Notes: generated by a model from the sequence alone, not told the origin. 53,987 nucleotides of DNA from Geodermatophilus aquaeductus (GCF_900182545.1 NZ_FXTJ01000013.1:1-53987); one strand, 5' to 3'. Positions 18,069 to 27,667 are shown, counted from the stretch's first letter. Program-made: numbers and translations.

Positions 18069-19325
18069 CTAGGCGGAGTCGCGGACCGGCCGCCGGTGCC
18101 CGGCGTCGTGGTGGCCGGTGCCCAGCAGGGCCAGCTGCCACAGCAGCCGGGCCCGGGGGTCGGTGAGCTTGCGGCCGGTCACCGACTCGATCCGTCGCAG
18201 CCGGTGCATGACCGTGTTGCGGTGGCAGTAGAGGAGGTCGGCGGCGCGGGTGGGTGAGGCGTCGGCGTCGAGGAACGCCGACAGCGTCTCCAGCAGCACC
18301 TCGCGCTCGTCCCCGGGCAGCTCGAGCAGCCGGCCCAGGGTCTGGCTCACCAGCCGGGACAGGATCTCCGGCGAGTTGCTCAGCAGCGCCTCGGGCAGCC
18401 GGTCGTCGATGGTCACCACCCGCGCGACGCCGTCGGGCAGGGTGCGCGCAGCGGTCTCGGCCAGCCGGTAGGCGCCGGCCACGGCCGCCGCGCCCTCCAC
18501 CACCGAGGACACCCCCACCGGGCCGGATGCGACGGCGCCCAGCCAGGACAGCAGCTCCGGCAACCGCCGGCTGCCGAGCCCGACCACGCCCACCGCGGCC
18601 TGCGACCGGGTGCCCCACGCCGACCGGATGCCGCGCTTGAGCAGCGCGGCCGCCGGGTCCAGCGGCTCGTCCCCCTCGTCGCGCACCGGGGCGACGGCGA
18701 CGGCGAGCCGGCCCGCCAGCGGCACCGACAGCAGGTCGGCGGCGGTGCGCGCGAAGGCGGGGTCGCCGCCGCGGCCGTCGAGCAGCCCGTCGAGCAGCCG
18801 CTGCCGCTCGACGGCGTCGAGACCCGAGCGGCGCCGCTCCTCGGCCCGGTAGCCCTCCGCGGCGGCGCTGCACCCGCGGTCGTTGGTGCGCCACAGCGAG
18901 CCGGCGACCTCGAGCAGCAGGCCGTCGTCGTGCCGGTCACCCTGGCGGGACAGCGCGACGAGCGCCTCCCAGGTGATCTGCCCGCCGAGCCGGTAGGCGC
19001 GCAGCACGGCCTCCAGCGGGATGCCCTGGGCGGCCCGGAGGCGGCCGACGGCGCGGGCACCCTCGGCGTGGCTCTGGTGGTAGGCGGCGGGCACGTCGGG
19101 CAGCAGCCCGCGGACGCCGACCTCGAGGTTGCGCCGCAGCGTGGCACGCATCTGCGGGTCGCCCCCGGACATGGCCTCGCGGTAGGCCGGCTCGGTCTCG
19201 ACCAGGATCTCCACCATCCGGTCGGTCATCTCGTCGAGCCGGTCCAGCAGCACCGGCACGAGTTCAGCCAGGCGCTCCTCGACCCCCCAGGGGGCAGTCC
19301 GCACGCGCTCACCTCCGGTGTTCAT
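18069..19325 (-). CDS. PucR-type helix-turn-helix transcriptional regulator
   Basis: 418 aa. A helical N-terminal region (about 1-160) precedes a GGDEF-like/RsbT-like middle region and a C-terminal PucR HTH: LETLSAFLDADASPTRAADL, then LYCHRNTVMHRLRRIESVTG. Such regulators control transport and catabolic genes in response to metabolites. Here it is divergent from the Liv-type ABC operon, the most likely target. I use the ATG at 19325 (MNTGGERVRTAPWG). Confidence 0.9.
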   Translation of the reverse strand: MNTGGERVRTAPWGVEERLAELVPVLLDRLDEMTDRMVEILVETEPAYREAMSGGDPQMRATLRRNLEVGVRGLLPDVPAAYHQSHAEGARAVGRLRAAQGIPLEAVLRAYRLGGQITWEALVALSRQGDRHDDGLLLEVAGSLWRTNDRGCSAAAEGYRAEERRRSGLDAVERQRLLDGLLDGRGGDPAFARTAADLLSVPLAGRLAVAVAPVRDEGDEPLDPAAALLKRGIRSAWGTRSQAAVGVVGLGSRRLPELLSWLGAVASGPVGVSSVVEGAAAVAGAYRLAETAARTLPDGVARVVTIDDRLPEALLSNSPEILSRLVSQTLGRLLELPGDEREVLLETLSAFLDADASPTRAADLLYCHRNTVMHRLRRIESVTGRKLTDPRARLLWQLALLGTGHHDAGHRRPVRDSA

Positions 19326-19372
19326 CGCACAGAGCACAACACGTGGCACCCATCACTGTGCGGTCAGCCCAT

Positions 19373-19388
19373 TGTGACGGCCCTCACC
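19373..19388. promoter_or_regulatory. CRP/GlxR-like site in the PucR-liv intergenic region
   Basis: TGTGA, six bases, then TCACC: one mismatch to the CRP-family consensus TGTGAN6TCACA. It lies between the divergent regulator and transporter genes. Function inferred from the pattern only. Confidence 0.35.
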
Positions 19389-19480
19389 GGCCCTCAGGCT
19401 CATACGGACGTAGCCGTGACCCAATCGACGCGAGAGTGCGCCGGGCTTGACCGCGGCGACCTCCCCGACGCAGAGGAGAC

Positions 19481-20362
19481 GTGGGCACCTTGGCGCAGCC
19501 GCCGGACACCACAGGCAGCAGCACCCGGCACCAGGACCGATCGCCCACCGCCCGACTGGAGATGACGGGCATCAGCGTCACCTTCGGCGGCATCAAGGCC
19601 CTGACCGACGTGTCGCTGACCGTCGAACCGGGCCAGGTGCACGGCCTCATCGGGCCCAACGGCGCCGGCAAGACGACGATGTTCAACGTGGCCTGCGGGC
19701 TGGTCCGCAACAGCGAGGGCACGATCACCTGGCGCGGCCAGGAGCTGCGGCGGCTGCGGCCGGCGCAGCTGGCCGGGCTCGGCATCGCCCGCACGCTGCA
19801 GGGGGTCGGGCTCTTCCCCGGCCTCACCGTGCTGGAGAACGTGATGGTCGGCGCGCACAAGCACGCCCGCGCCGGCTTCTTCTCCGCGCTGTTCGCCATC
19901 CCGACCTCCGACCGGGACGACGCCCGGCTGCGCGAGCGGGCCATGACGGCGCTGGCCGAGCTCGATGCCGCCGACTACGCCGGCCGCTACCCCGGCAGCC
20001 TCCCCTACCCCGTGCAGAAGCGGGTGGCACTGGCCCGCGCGCTGGTCGCCGAGCCCGAGCTCCTCCTGCTCGACGAGCCGGCCAGCGGTCTGAGCGAGGA
20101 CGAGATGCACGAGCTGGGCACCCTCATCGGCCACCTGTCGGGCCGGATGAGCGTCCTGCTCGTCGAGCACCACATGGACCTGGTCATGCGCGTGTGCGAC
20201 CAGATCACCGTCCTGGACTCCGGCAAGCAGATCGCCGCCGGCACGCCGCAGCAGGTCCAGAACGACCCGGCGGTCACCGAGGCCTACCTCGGCGACGCCG
20301 TCGACGACACCACCGACGTCAGCGAGCTGGCGGGCACCGACGGGGGGACCCACCGTGGCTGA
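19481..20362 (+). CDS. livG: Liv-type ABC transporter ATP-binding protein (LivG-like)
   Basis: 293 aa ATPase of a branched-chain amino acid/amide importer. Walker A GPNGAGKT at 58-65 and Walker B LLLLDEPASGL, plus the LivG-type C-terminal extension. The signature loop reads LPYPVQKR, with Pro at the position of the conserved Gly. GTG start with gaggag five bases upstream. Its stop overlaps the start of the second ATPase by 8 bases. Confidence 0.93.
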   Translation: MGTLAQPPDTTGSSTRHQDRSPTARLEMTGISVTFGGIKALTDVSLTVEPGQVHGLIGPNGAGKTTMFNVACGLVRNSEGTITWRGQELRRLRPAQLAGLGIARTLQGVGLFPGLTVLENVMVGAHKHARAGFFSALFAIPTSDRDDARLRERAMTALAELDAADYAGRYPGSLPYPVQKRVALARALVAEPELLLLDEPASGLSEDEMHELGTLIGHLSGRMSVLLVEHHMDLVMRVCDQITVLDSGKQIAAGTPQQVQNDPAVTEAYLGDAVDDTTDVSELAGTDGGTHRG

Positions 20363-21185
20363 GGCGCACGGCAGCACCGCGGCGGGCGCCGCAGGGACCG
20401 GCCTGAGCAAGGGCGACGCCGGACGGGGCGCCGCGACCGGCAGCCACGTCGTGGCCGGCGGCGGCACCGCGACCGCCGACGCGGTCCTCTCCGTCGAGGG
20501 CCTGTCGGCCGCCTACGGCCCGGTCAAGGCGCTCGACGGCGTGACGCTGCGCGCCGAGCAGGGCCGGATCACCGCGGTCCTCGGCGCCAACGGCGCCGGC
20601 AAGACGACGCTGCTGCGCACCATCAGCGGCCTCGTCCGCCCGACCGCCGGCCGGGTCGTCCTCAACGGCGAGGACGTCACCCGGTCGCCGGTGGAGGCGA
20701 TGGTCACCAAGGGCATGTCGCACGTGCCCGAGGGTCGCGGCGTGATCGCCGAGCTGACCGTCGACGAGAACCTGCGGGTCGGCTCGCTGTTCCGCGGCAA
20801 GGTCGGGCAGGACGAGTTCGACCGGGTCTACGACCTGTTCCCGCGGATCAAGGAGCGCCGCGGCTCGACGGCGCACACGCTCTCCGGCGGTGAGCGCCAG
20901 ATGCTGGTCATCGGCCGCGCGCTGCTGGCCCGGCCGAAGCTGCTGCTGCTCGACGAGCCCTCGCTGGGCCTGGCCCCGCGGATCGTGGCGCAGATCTTCG
21001 CGCTGCTGCGCAAGCTCGTCGACACCGAGGGCCTGTCGGTCCTGCTGGTGGAGCAGAACGCCCGCAGCGCGCTGTCCGTGGCCGACACCGGGGTGGTCCT
21101 CAACCTCGGTCGCGTCGTGGTCACCGACGACGCCCACCGGCTCGCCGGCGACGAGGACCTCCGCCACGCCTACCTGGGCTTCTAG
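20355..21185 (+). CDS. livF: Liv-type ABC transporter ATP-binding protein (LivF-like)
   Basis: 276 aa second ATPase. A Gly/Ala/Thr-rich N-terminal stretch of about 45 residues comes before the ABC domain, unusual for LivF, so a later start is possible. Walker A GANGAGKT, signature LSGGERQM, Walker B LLLLDEPSLGLAP typical of LivF. Acts with the LivG-like protein on the LivH/LivM channel. Confidence 0.93.
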   Translation: MAEAHGSTAAGAAGTGLSKGDAGRGAATGSHVVAGGGTATADAVLSVEGLSAAYGPVKALDGVTLRAEQGRITAVLGANGAGKTTLLRTISGLVRPTAGRVVLNGEDVTRSPVEAMVTKGMSHVPEGRGVIAELTVDENLRVGSLFRGKVGQDEFDRVYDLFPRIKERRGSTAHTLSGGERQMLVIGRALLARPKLLLLDEPSLGLAPRIVAQIFALLRKLVDTEGLSVLLVEQNARSALSVADTGVVLNLGRVVVTDDAHRLAGDEDLRHAYLGF

Positions 21186-21226
21186 CCCCTCCCCGCTCCT
21201 CCGCACCCCAGGAAGGCAGCCCTCAC

Positions 21227-22108
21227 GTGCAGCAGTTCGTCAACCTCACCCTCGGCGGGGTGATCACCGGCGCGGTCTACGCCGCCTTCGCCCTCGCCCT
21301 GGTGCTCATCTGGCGGTCCACCCGGATCGTCAACTTCGCCCAGGGCGCGATGGGCGCCCTCACGACGTTCATCGCCCTGTCCCTCATCGAGGGCGGCCAG
21401 TCCTACTGGGTCGGCCTCGTCGTCGCGCTGCTCGCCGGGCTGGTCATCGGCGCGGTCATCGAGCGGGTGGTCATCCGGCCGGTCGAGGGCGGGCCGGAGC
21501 TCAACGCGGTCATCGTGACCCTCGGTCTCTTCATCGCCATCCAGGCGCTCATCTCGGTGCTGTTCGGGGTCAATCAGCGCGCGTTCGTCGCGCCGTTCTC
21601 CACGATCGGCTTCAAGGCCGGCGACTTCACCCTCGCGCTGAGCCCCAACACCCTGTTCACCCTCGGCGCGGTCCTGCTGGTGATGGTCGGGCTCACCGCC
21701 CTGTTCCGCTTCACCCGCGTCGGCCTGGCCATGCGCGCCTCGGCGTTCGGCCAGGAGGTCGCCCGGCTGCTCGGTGTCCGGGTCGGCCGGATGCTGACCC
21801 TCGGCTGGGCGCTGGCCGCGGTCGTCGGCTCGCTGGCCGGCATGCTCATCGCCGCCGAGGTCACCTTCGTGGCGCCCACGTTCATGGACGCGCTGATCGT
21901 CTTCGGCTTCGTCGCCGCGGTTCTGGGCGGCCTGGACTCCCCGATCGGCGCCGTCGTCGGCGGCCTGCTGCTCGGCCTGGCCCTCAGCTACGTGCGCGGC
22001 TACCTCGGCGACGAGCTGGTCGGCCTCGCCGCGCTCGTGGTCCTCGTCGTGGTCCTGCTCGTGCGACCCGGCGGCCTGTTCTCGACGACCCAGACGCGGA
22101 GGGCATAG
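21227..22108 (+). CDS. livH: Liv-type ABC transporter permease (LivH-like)
   Basis: 293 aa. Starts MQQFVNLTLGGVITGAVYAA, with the conserved IVNFAQGAMG segment and about eight membrane helices. The ABC-coupling loop includes VGLAMRASAFGQEVARLLGV. It forms the membrane channel with the LivM-like protein. GTG start 41 bases after livF with aggaag upstream. Confidence 0.93.
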   Translation: MQQFVNLTLGGVITGAVYAAFALALVLIWRSTRIVNFAQGAMGALTTFIALSLIEGGQSYWVGLVVALLAGLVIGAVIERVVIRPVEGGPELNAVIVTLGLFIAIQALISVLFGVNQRAFVAPFSTIGFKAGDFTLALSPNTLFTLGAVLLVMVGLTALFRFTRVGLAMRASAFGQEVARLLGVRVGRMLTLGWALAAVVGSLAGMLIAAEVTFVAPTFMDALIVFGFVAAVLGGLDSPIGAVVGGLLLGLALSYVRGYLGDELVGLAALVVLVVVLLVRPGGLFSTTQTRRA

Positions 22109-22112
22109 CACC

Positions 22113-23276
22113 GTGAGCGACCTGCAGACCCCCGCCTCCTCCCCCGCCTCCGGCGCGGCCACCTCCGACGCGCCCACCACGGCCACCGCCGCCAGCAACG
22201 CCAGCTCCGTGCAGGCCACCGGCGGCCGCACGCTGCTACCGCGCAACACGCTGCTGCGGCACCTGCTCGTGCTGGTCCTCTGCGCCGTCGGCGCCGTGAT
22301 CCTGCTGGAGTCGACCGACCTCGGCTTCAACGCGCAGATCGGCTACGTCGCCTTCTACGCCATCGCGGCGGGCGGCCTGACGCTGCTGACCGGCCTCAAC
22401 GGGCAGATCTCCCTCGGCCACGGCGCCCTCATGGCCGTCGGCGCGTACACGACGGCCCTGCTGCTCGACGTCGAGGAGCCCCTGCCGCTCGTCGTGATCT
22501 TCCTGGCCGCGATCGCGCTGACCTCGCTCGTCGGCGCGGTCGTCGGTGTCGCCGCCGCCCGCCTGCACGGCCCGTACCTGGCCGGCGCCACGCTCGCCCT
22601 GGCGGTCGGCCTGCCGGGCCTGGCGCTGTACTTCCGCGACTTCCTCGGCGGCGAGCAGGGCCTAACGGTCTCCTCGCCGGACCGCCCGGACTGGTTCGTC
22701 GAGGGCATCCGCACGCTGTCGGGCAACTCCGCCTCGGGCGTGAAGTGGATCGCCTACATCGCGGTCGCTTGCCTGCTGGTCACCTACTTTCTGCTGGCCA
22801 ACCTGATGCGCAGCCGCATCGGGCGCACGTGGCGGGCGGTCCGCGACCAGGAGGTCGCCGCCGAGCTCTCCGGCATCAACCTCGGCACGTGGCGGGTCCT
22901 GGCCTTCCTGGTCAGCGCCGCCGCGGCGGGGCTCGCCGGAGCCGTGCTGGCGCTCGTCGTCCGCCTGACGGCCCCGACCGCCTTCACCATCGTCCTGTCC
23001 CTGTCCCTGCTGACCGCCATCGTCATCGGCGGCCTGGGCAGCCTCCTCGGGGCGCTCATCGGCTCGGCGCTGCTGGTGTTCCTGCCGCGCGCGCTCCGGG
23101 ACGCCGGGGAGTCGCTGGACATGGACGCCGCCCAGGCCGCCGAGATCTCCTACGTCGTCTACGGCGTGATCCTCGTGCTGGTCATGCTGTTCGCCCCGGC
23201 CGGTCTGGTCGGGTCGATCCGGCTGGCCTGGATGAAGCAGCGCGCCCGCCGGGCCGGCGCGCGTACCAGGGGGTGA
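22113..23276 (+). CDS. livM: Liv-type ABC transporter permease (LivM-like)
   Basis: 387 aa. A Ser/Ala/Thr-rich cytoplasmic N-terminus of about 40 residues, then hydrophobic helices with the LivM hallmark GLNGQISLGHGALMAVGAYT and coupling loop RIGRTWRAVRDQEVAAELSG. GTG start four bases after the livH stop, so tightly coupled. Confidence 0.93.
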   Translation: MSDLQTPASSPASGAATSDAPTTATAASNASSVQATGGRTLLPRNTLLRHLLVLVLCAVGAVILLESTDLGFNAQIGYVAFYAIAAGGLTLLTGLNGQISLGHGALMAVGAYTTALLLDVEEPLPLVVIFLAAIALTSLVGAVVGVAAARLHGPYLAGATLALAVGLPGLALYFRDFLGGEQGLTVSSPDRPDWFVEGIRTLSGNSASGVKWIAYIAVACLLVTYFLLANLMRSRIGRTWRAVRDQEVAAELSGINLGTWRVLAFLVSAAAAGLAGAVLALVVRLTAPTAFTIVLSLSLLTAIVIGGLGSLLGALIGSALLVFLPRALRDAGESLDMDAAQAAEISYVVYGVILVLVMLFAPAGLVGSIRLAWMKQRARRAGARTRG

Positions 23277-23368
23277 GGGGCCGGGACCCCTCGGCTGTCC
23301 CCCGATCCGGCCCCGTGGCCGGCTCAGCTCCACCCGCCCCATCAGACTCCCGGGCACAGGCGCCCGGG
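23277..23368 (+). promoter_or_regulatory. Two hairpins between livM and the receptor gene
   Basis: ggggccggga (23277-23286) pairs with tccggcccc (23306-23314), and cccgggc (23349-23355) with gcccggg (23362-23368). The first abuts the livM stop codon. They may act as a processing or stabilising element that lets the receptor be made in excess of the membrane parts. Confidence 0.4.
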
Positions 23369-23388
23369 TCCGCTCCAGAGGAGAACCG

Positions 23389-24732
23389 TTGACAAGATCC
23401 TCACGACGCCTCGTCAGCTTCGTGGCCGCGGCAACCGTCGCCACCACCCTGGCCGCCTGTGGCGGCGGCGACTCCGGTGGGGGTGGCGGGGGCGGCGACA
23501 GCGCGGAGAACGAGGCCTCCGACATCGGCATCACCGAGGACAGCATCAAGCTCGGCGCGCACTACCCGCTGACCGGCGTCGCGGCGCCCGGCTACAGCGA
23601 GATCCCGACCGGTGTCCAGGCGTACTTCGACTTCGTCAACGCCAACGGCGGGGTCAACGGCCGCGACATCGAGTTCGTCTACCGGGACGACGCTTACAAC
23701 CCGACCAACACCAGCCAGGTGGTGAACCAGCTCGTCCTCGAGGACGAGGTGTTCGCGATCATGTCGGGCCTCGGCACGCCGACCCACAACGCCGTCACCG
23801 ACTTCCTCAACAGCGAGGGCGTGCCCGACCTGTTCGTCTCCTCGGGCTCGCGACTGTGGGACGACCCGGAGGAGAAGCCGTACACCTTCGGCTGGCAGCC
23901 CGACTACGAGATCGAGGGCAAGATCATCGGCCAGTACGTGGCCGAGAACTTCCCCGACGCCAAGGTCGGCCTGTTCCTCCAGGGCGACGACTTCGGTGAG
24001 GACGGCGCCGCCGGTGCCCGTCAGTACCTCGAGGACCAGATCGTCGCGGAGGAGACCTACGTCCCGGGCAACACCGACGTCCGTCCGCAGATCTCGGCCC
24101 TGCAGGCCGCCGGCGCGGACTTCGTCCTCGGCTTCAACGTCCCCAGCTACACGGCGCTGTCGCAGCTGACCGCACTGCAGCTCGGCTACGCCCCGCAGTG
24201 GTTCTACTCGAACGTCGGCTCGGACCCGGTGCTGGTCGGCTCGCTGCTGGCCCGCTTCTCCGAGGGCGCGGTCAGTGACGCCAGCCTGCTCGACGGCGTG
24301 CTGACCACCGAGTACATCCCCGGCGTGGACAACCCGGACAACGAGTGGACCCAGCTGTGGCAGCGGGTGTGGGAGGAGTCCGGCCAGGAGGGCGAGCTCA
24401 CCAACTACCGCGCCTACGGCATGTCGCAGGCCTACACGATGGTGCAGGCCCTGCAGTCCGCCGGTCAGAACCCGACGCGTGACGACCTGGTCGCCGCCGT
24501 CGAGCAGGCCGGTTCCGAGTGGGAGGGCCCGGGCTTCTCGCCCTTCCGCTACTCGGAGGACGTGCACGCCGGCTACAGCGGCATGCTCGTCAGCCGGCTG
24601 CTGGGTGAGGGCTCGGAGGAGCTGACGCCGGTGCTCGTCACCGACAACGGCGACGCCGAGATCACCGAGGCCGAGAACGAGCCGGCCAGCCCGCCGGAGA
24701 GCGGCATCCCGGACGAGGAGCCGATCAACTGA
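23389..24732 (+). CDS. Liv-type ABC transporter substrate-binding lipoprotein
   Basis: 447 aa receptor (Peripla_BP_6/LivK-like). A signal sequence ends in the lipobox LAAC (Cys about residue 24), followed by a Gly/Ser linker. The mature domain begins DIGITEDSIKLGAHYPLTG and continues with VNGRDIEFVYRDDAYNP and GLFLQGDDFGEDG. Rare TTG start with aggagaa upstream; no ATG/GTG alternative keeps the signal peptide. Ligand may be amino acids, amides or short organic acids. Confidence 0.92.
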   Translation: MTRSSRRLVSFVAAATVATTLAACGGGDSGGGGGGGDSAENEASDIGITEDSIKLGAHYPLTGVAAPGYSEIPTGVQAYFDFVNANGGVNGRDIEFVYRDDAYNPTNTSQVVNQLVLEDEVFAIMSGLGTPTHNAVTDFLNSEGVPDLFVSSGSRLWDDPEEKPYTFGWQPDYEIEGKIIGQYVAENFPDAKVGLFLQGDDFGEDGAAGARQYLEDQIVAEETYVPGNTDVRPQISALQAAGADFVLGFNVPSYTALSQLTALQLGYAPQWFYSNVGSDPVLVGSLLARFSEGAVSDASLLDGVLTTEYIPGVDNPDNEWTQLWQRVWEESGQEGELTNYRAYGMSQAYTMVQALQSAGQNPTRDDLVAAVEQAGSEWEGPGFSPFRYSEDVHAGYSGMLVSRLLGEGSEELTPVLVTDNGDAEITEAENEPASPPESGIPDEEPIN

Positions 24733-24764
24733 GTCAGGCCCTCCACGGCGCCTGACCTGACGGC

Positions 24765-24802
24765 AACGGGCCGTCGGTCCCCTCGCGGGGCCGGCGGCCC
24801 GT
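24765..24802 (+). terminator. Terminator after the liv operon
   Basis: aacgggccg (24765-24773) pairs with cggcccgtt (24794-24802), with an inner ccc/ggg stem. It follows the receptor stop and precedes an independent gene. Confidence 0.6.
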
Positions 24803-24922
24803 TCGCCGTTCCGGGTGAGGAAGGGGGACACTCAGCTCCCGAAGTGTCGGGAGTTGATCTCCGGGTAGGGGACGCTGGAGGTCCTGCGCACGAGGCGGGA
24901 CGGCGAGACGACGGGAGCAGGC

Positions 24923-25900
24923 ATGGTGCGCGCGGCACGGACGATCCGGCGGGCGGTGGTGACCGGCGGCGCCGGCTTCCTCGGGTCCCACCTGTGCGAG
25001 CACCTGCTCGAGCGCGGCGTCGAGGTGGTGTGCCTCGACAACTTCCTGACCGGCACGCCCGAGAACGTCGTCCACCTGATGGAGCACCCGGGCTTCCGCC
25101 TGGTGCGCTGCGACGTCACCGACTTCGTGCACGTGCCCGGCCCGGTGGACCTCGTGCTCCACTTCGCCTCGCCGGCCAGCCCGCTGGACTACCTGAAGAT
25201 GCCGATCGAGACGCTCAAGGTCGGCAGCCTCGGCACCCTGCACACCCTGGGCCTCGCGCACGAGAAGGGCGCCCGCTACGTCCTGGCCTCCACCTCCGAG
25301 GTCTACGGCGACCCGCTGGTGCACCCGCAGCCCGAGGAGTACTGGGGCAACGTCAACCCGGTCGGCCCGCGCGGCGTGTACGACGAGGCCAAGCGCTTCA
25401 GCGAGGCGATGACCACCGCCTACCGGACGTCGAAGGGCACCGACACCGGGATCGTGCGGATCTTCAACACCTACGGACCCCGCATGCGCCCCGACGACGG
25501 TCGCGCCATCCCGGCGTTCGTCGGCCAGGCGCTGGCCGGGCGCCCGCTGACCGTGGCCGGTGACGGCTCGCAGACCCGCTCGATCTGCTACGTCGACGAC
25601 ACCGTCCGCGGCATCCTCGCCCTCGCCTGGTCCGACCAGCCGGGGCCGGTGAACATCGGCAACCCCGACGAGCTGACGATGCTGCGGCTGGCGCAGTGGA
25701 TCGTCGAGCTGACCGGGTCGTCGTCGGAGATCTCCTACATCGACCTGCCCGTCGACGACCCGAAGGTCCGCCGCCCCGACACCCGGCGGGCCGAGGAGCT
25801 GCTCGGCTGGCGGCCCACGGTCCCCTCCGAGGAGGGGCTGCGCCGCACGGTGGCCTGGTTCGCCGAGCAGCGGGAGACCGCGGAGCTGCGCGCCGGCTGA
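24923..25900 (+). CDS. NAD-dependent epimerase/dehydratase, UDP-glucuronate decarboxylase-like
   Basis: 325 aa extended SDR. NAD-binding [20 protein letters not shown] near the N-terminus, [11 protein letters not shown], a Ser/Thr-Y-K site with YDEAK, then [21 protein letters not shown]. These features fit UDP-xylose synthase/dTDP-glucose dehydratase relatives, best UDP-glucuronate decarboxylase (UDP-xylose from UDP-glucuronate). It would supply nucleotide sugar for glycans and could feed the nearby glycosyltransferases, but it is on the other strand and separated by one gene. ATG with gggag upstream. Confidence 0.85.
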   Translation: MVRAARTIRRAVVTGGAGFLGSHLCEHLLERGVEVVCLDNFLTGTPENVVHLMEHPGFRLVRCDVTDFVHVPGPVDLVLHFASPASPLDYLKMPIETLKVGSLGTLHTLGLAHEKGARYVLASTSEVYGDPLVHPQPEEYWGNVNPVGPRGVYDEAKRFSEAMTTAYRTSKGTDTGIVRIFNTYGPRMRPDDGRAIPAFVGQALAGRPLTVAGDGSQTRSICYVDDTVRGILALAWSDQPGPVNIGNPDELTMLRLAQWIVELTGSSSEISYIDLPVDDPKVRRPDTRRAEELLGWRPTVPSEEGLRRTVAWFAEQRETAELRAG

Positions 25901-25931
25901 CCCGCGCCGGGTGTCCTCGGACACTCTCTGG

Positions 25932-25947
25932 CGGAGGCCCTCCTCCG
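25932..25947 (+). terminator. Small hairpin after the epimerase gene
   Basis: CGGAGG and CCTCCG flank the 4-base loop ccct, followed by tgtcctggtt. Weak candidate terminator in the 123-base gap before the VWA gene. Confidence 0.35.
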
Positions 25948-26023
25948 TGTCCTGGTTCACGTTTACATTGGGACGGGCGGCTGTGGGCACGCCGAGGAAC
26001 CGGACACTGACGGAGAGTCATTC

Positions 26024-27667
26024 ATGGGCCGCCACGCGGACACCACCTCTGCGCGGCGCGTACAGCGACCCGCGCCGATCGCGCTGATCGTCGCCCTCGT
26101 CGTCGTGGCCCTCGTGGCCGGCGGCGTCGTGTGGTGGCTCGCCGGCTCCGACGGCAGCGGCGGCGACTGCGCGACCACCCGCACCGTCCGGGTCACCGTC
26201 GCCCCCGAGCTCGGCGACGTCGCCCAGGAGCTGCTCGCCGAGCCGCAGGACCTCGGCGGCGGCGCCTGCGCGACGGCGGAGGTCACCGCCCAGGAGCCGC
26301 TGCAGACGGTCGGCGACCTCGGCGCCCTCGAGGGGTCCGCGCTGCCGCAGGTGTGGGTGCCCGACAGCTCCCTGTGGGCCGTGCGCGCCGGCGACGCCCC
26401 GCTCGACGCGTCGGGCTCCATGGCCACCTCGCCGGTGGTCCTGGGCACCAGCAGCGCGGCCGCCGACGAGCTGGGCTGGAGCGCCACGCCGCCGCCGTGG
26501 GGCGAGGCACTGTCCGGTGCCCGCCCGGTGGCCGTCCCGGACCTCGCCGCCAGCGCCGAGGGCGTCGCCGCGCTGGCCGCCGTCCGCTCCTCCCTCGGTG
26601 GCGGGGACGCCGCGGACAACGCCGTCGTGCAGGCCGTGCTCGCCGCGCGCCGCGGTCCGTCGGTCACCCCCGCCGAGGCGCTCGCCGCGGCGCAGGCCGG
26701 TGAGGCCGAGGCGCCGCTGCTGCCGATGAGCGAGCAGGAGGTCATCAGCGTCAACCGCGGCGCCGAGGACTCCTCGCTGGTCGCCGTCTACCCGGCCGAG
26801 GGCTCCCCCGAGCTGGACTACCCGGTGCTGCGGGTGGGCTCGGCCTCCGACGACGACCGGGCCGCCGTCGACGCCGTCGTCCGCCGGCTGACCTCGGAGG
26901 CCGCGGGCACCGCCGTCCTGGCCGCCGGCTTCCGCGACGCGGAGGGCACCGCCCCGACCGACCCAGGCCCGGGCGTGCGCGAGGAGGCCCCCGAGGTCCT
27001 CGCGGTCGACGCCGAGCAGGCGACCGACCTGCTGGCCGAGCTCGCCCGGCTGGCCGCGCCGTCGCGGCTGCTGACCGTCTGGGACGTGTCGCAGTCGATG
27101 GAGGCTCCCGCCGGTGACGGCACCCGCGCCACCCTGATGCGCGACGCCGCGCTCAGCGCCCTGGAGCTCCTGCCCGGCAACGCGGCGGGCGGCGTCTGGG
27201 CGTTCGCCTACCAGCTGCAGGGCGAGCAGGACTGGGTCGAGCTCGCGCCCATCCGCGAGATGGACGCCGAGGTCGACGGCGGCACGCAGCGCGAGTTCCT
27301 GGCCGAGCAGTTCGAGTCCCTCCCCGACCGGCTCTCCCCCGGCGGCACGGGCCTGTTCGACACCACCCTCGCCGCCGTGCGCGCCGCGCGGGACCAGTAC
27401 GACCCGAACGCCGTGAACAGCGTCGTGCTGGTCACCGACGGCACGAACGAGGACTCCTCCGGCATCTCGCTGGACGAGCTGCTGCAGACGCTGGAGTCCG
27501 AGGTGGACGCGCAGCGGCCGATCAAGGTCATCGGGGTCGCGCTCGGCCCGGACGCCGACGTCGCGGCACTGGAGGAGATCGCCGCGGCGACCGGCGGGGC
27601 CTCCTACTCCGCCGTCGACCCCAACGACCTGCAGGACGTCCTCTTCGACGCCCTCCGCCAGCGCTGA
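26024..27667 (+). CDS. Membrane-anchored substrate-binding/VWA-domain protein
   Basis: 547 aa. One N-terminal membrane anchor (IALIVALVVVALVAGGVVWW, about 19-38), then an extracytoplasmic region resembling periplasmic binding proteins (TRTVRVTVAPELGDVAQELL, LPQVWVPDSSLW). A C-terminal von Willebrand A domain shows MIDAS DVSQS near residue 354, a later Thr in GGTGLF and the Asp of VVLVTDGTNED. VWA domains bind metal and protein or glycan partners. No ABC permease is adjacent, so transport is doubtful and a cell-wall sensor or scaffold role is possible. ATG with ggagag upstream. Confidence 0.88.
   Translation: MGRHADTTSARRVQRPAPIALIVALVVVALVAGGVVWWLAGSDGSGGDCATTRTVRVTVAPELGDVAQELLAEPQDLGGGACATAEVTAQEPLQTVGDLGALEGSALPQVWVPDSSLWAVRAGDAPLDASGSMATSPVVLGTSSAAADELGWSATPPPWGEALSGARPVAVPDLAASAEGVAALAAVRSSLGGGDAADNAVVQAVLAARRGPSVTPAEALAAAQAGEAEAPLLPMSEQEVISVNRGAEDSSLVAVYPAEGSPELDYPVLRVGSASDDDRAAVDAVVRRLTSEAAGTAVLAAGFRDAEGTAPTDPGPGVREEAPEVLAVDAEQATDLLAELARLAAPSRLLTVWDVSQSMEAPAGDGTRATLMRDAALSALELLPGNAAGGVWAFAYQLQGEQDWVELAPIREMDAEVDGGTQREFLAEQFESLPDRLSPGGTGLFDTTLAAVRAARDQYDPNAVNSVVLVTDGTNEDSSGISLDELLQTLESEVDAQRPIKVIGVALGPDADVAALEEIAAATGGASYSAVDPNDLQDVLFDALRQR

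Noticed and set aside
24923..25900. Epimerase considered as HldD, the missing ADP-heptose epimerase
   Set aside because: Its motifs ([21 protein letters not shown]) fit UDP-glucuronate decarboxylase/dTDP-glucose dehydratase relatives, and it is not in the heptose operon.
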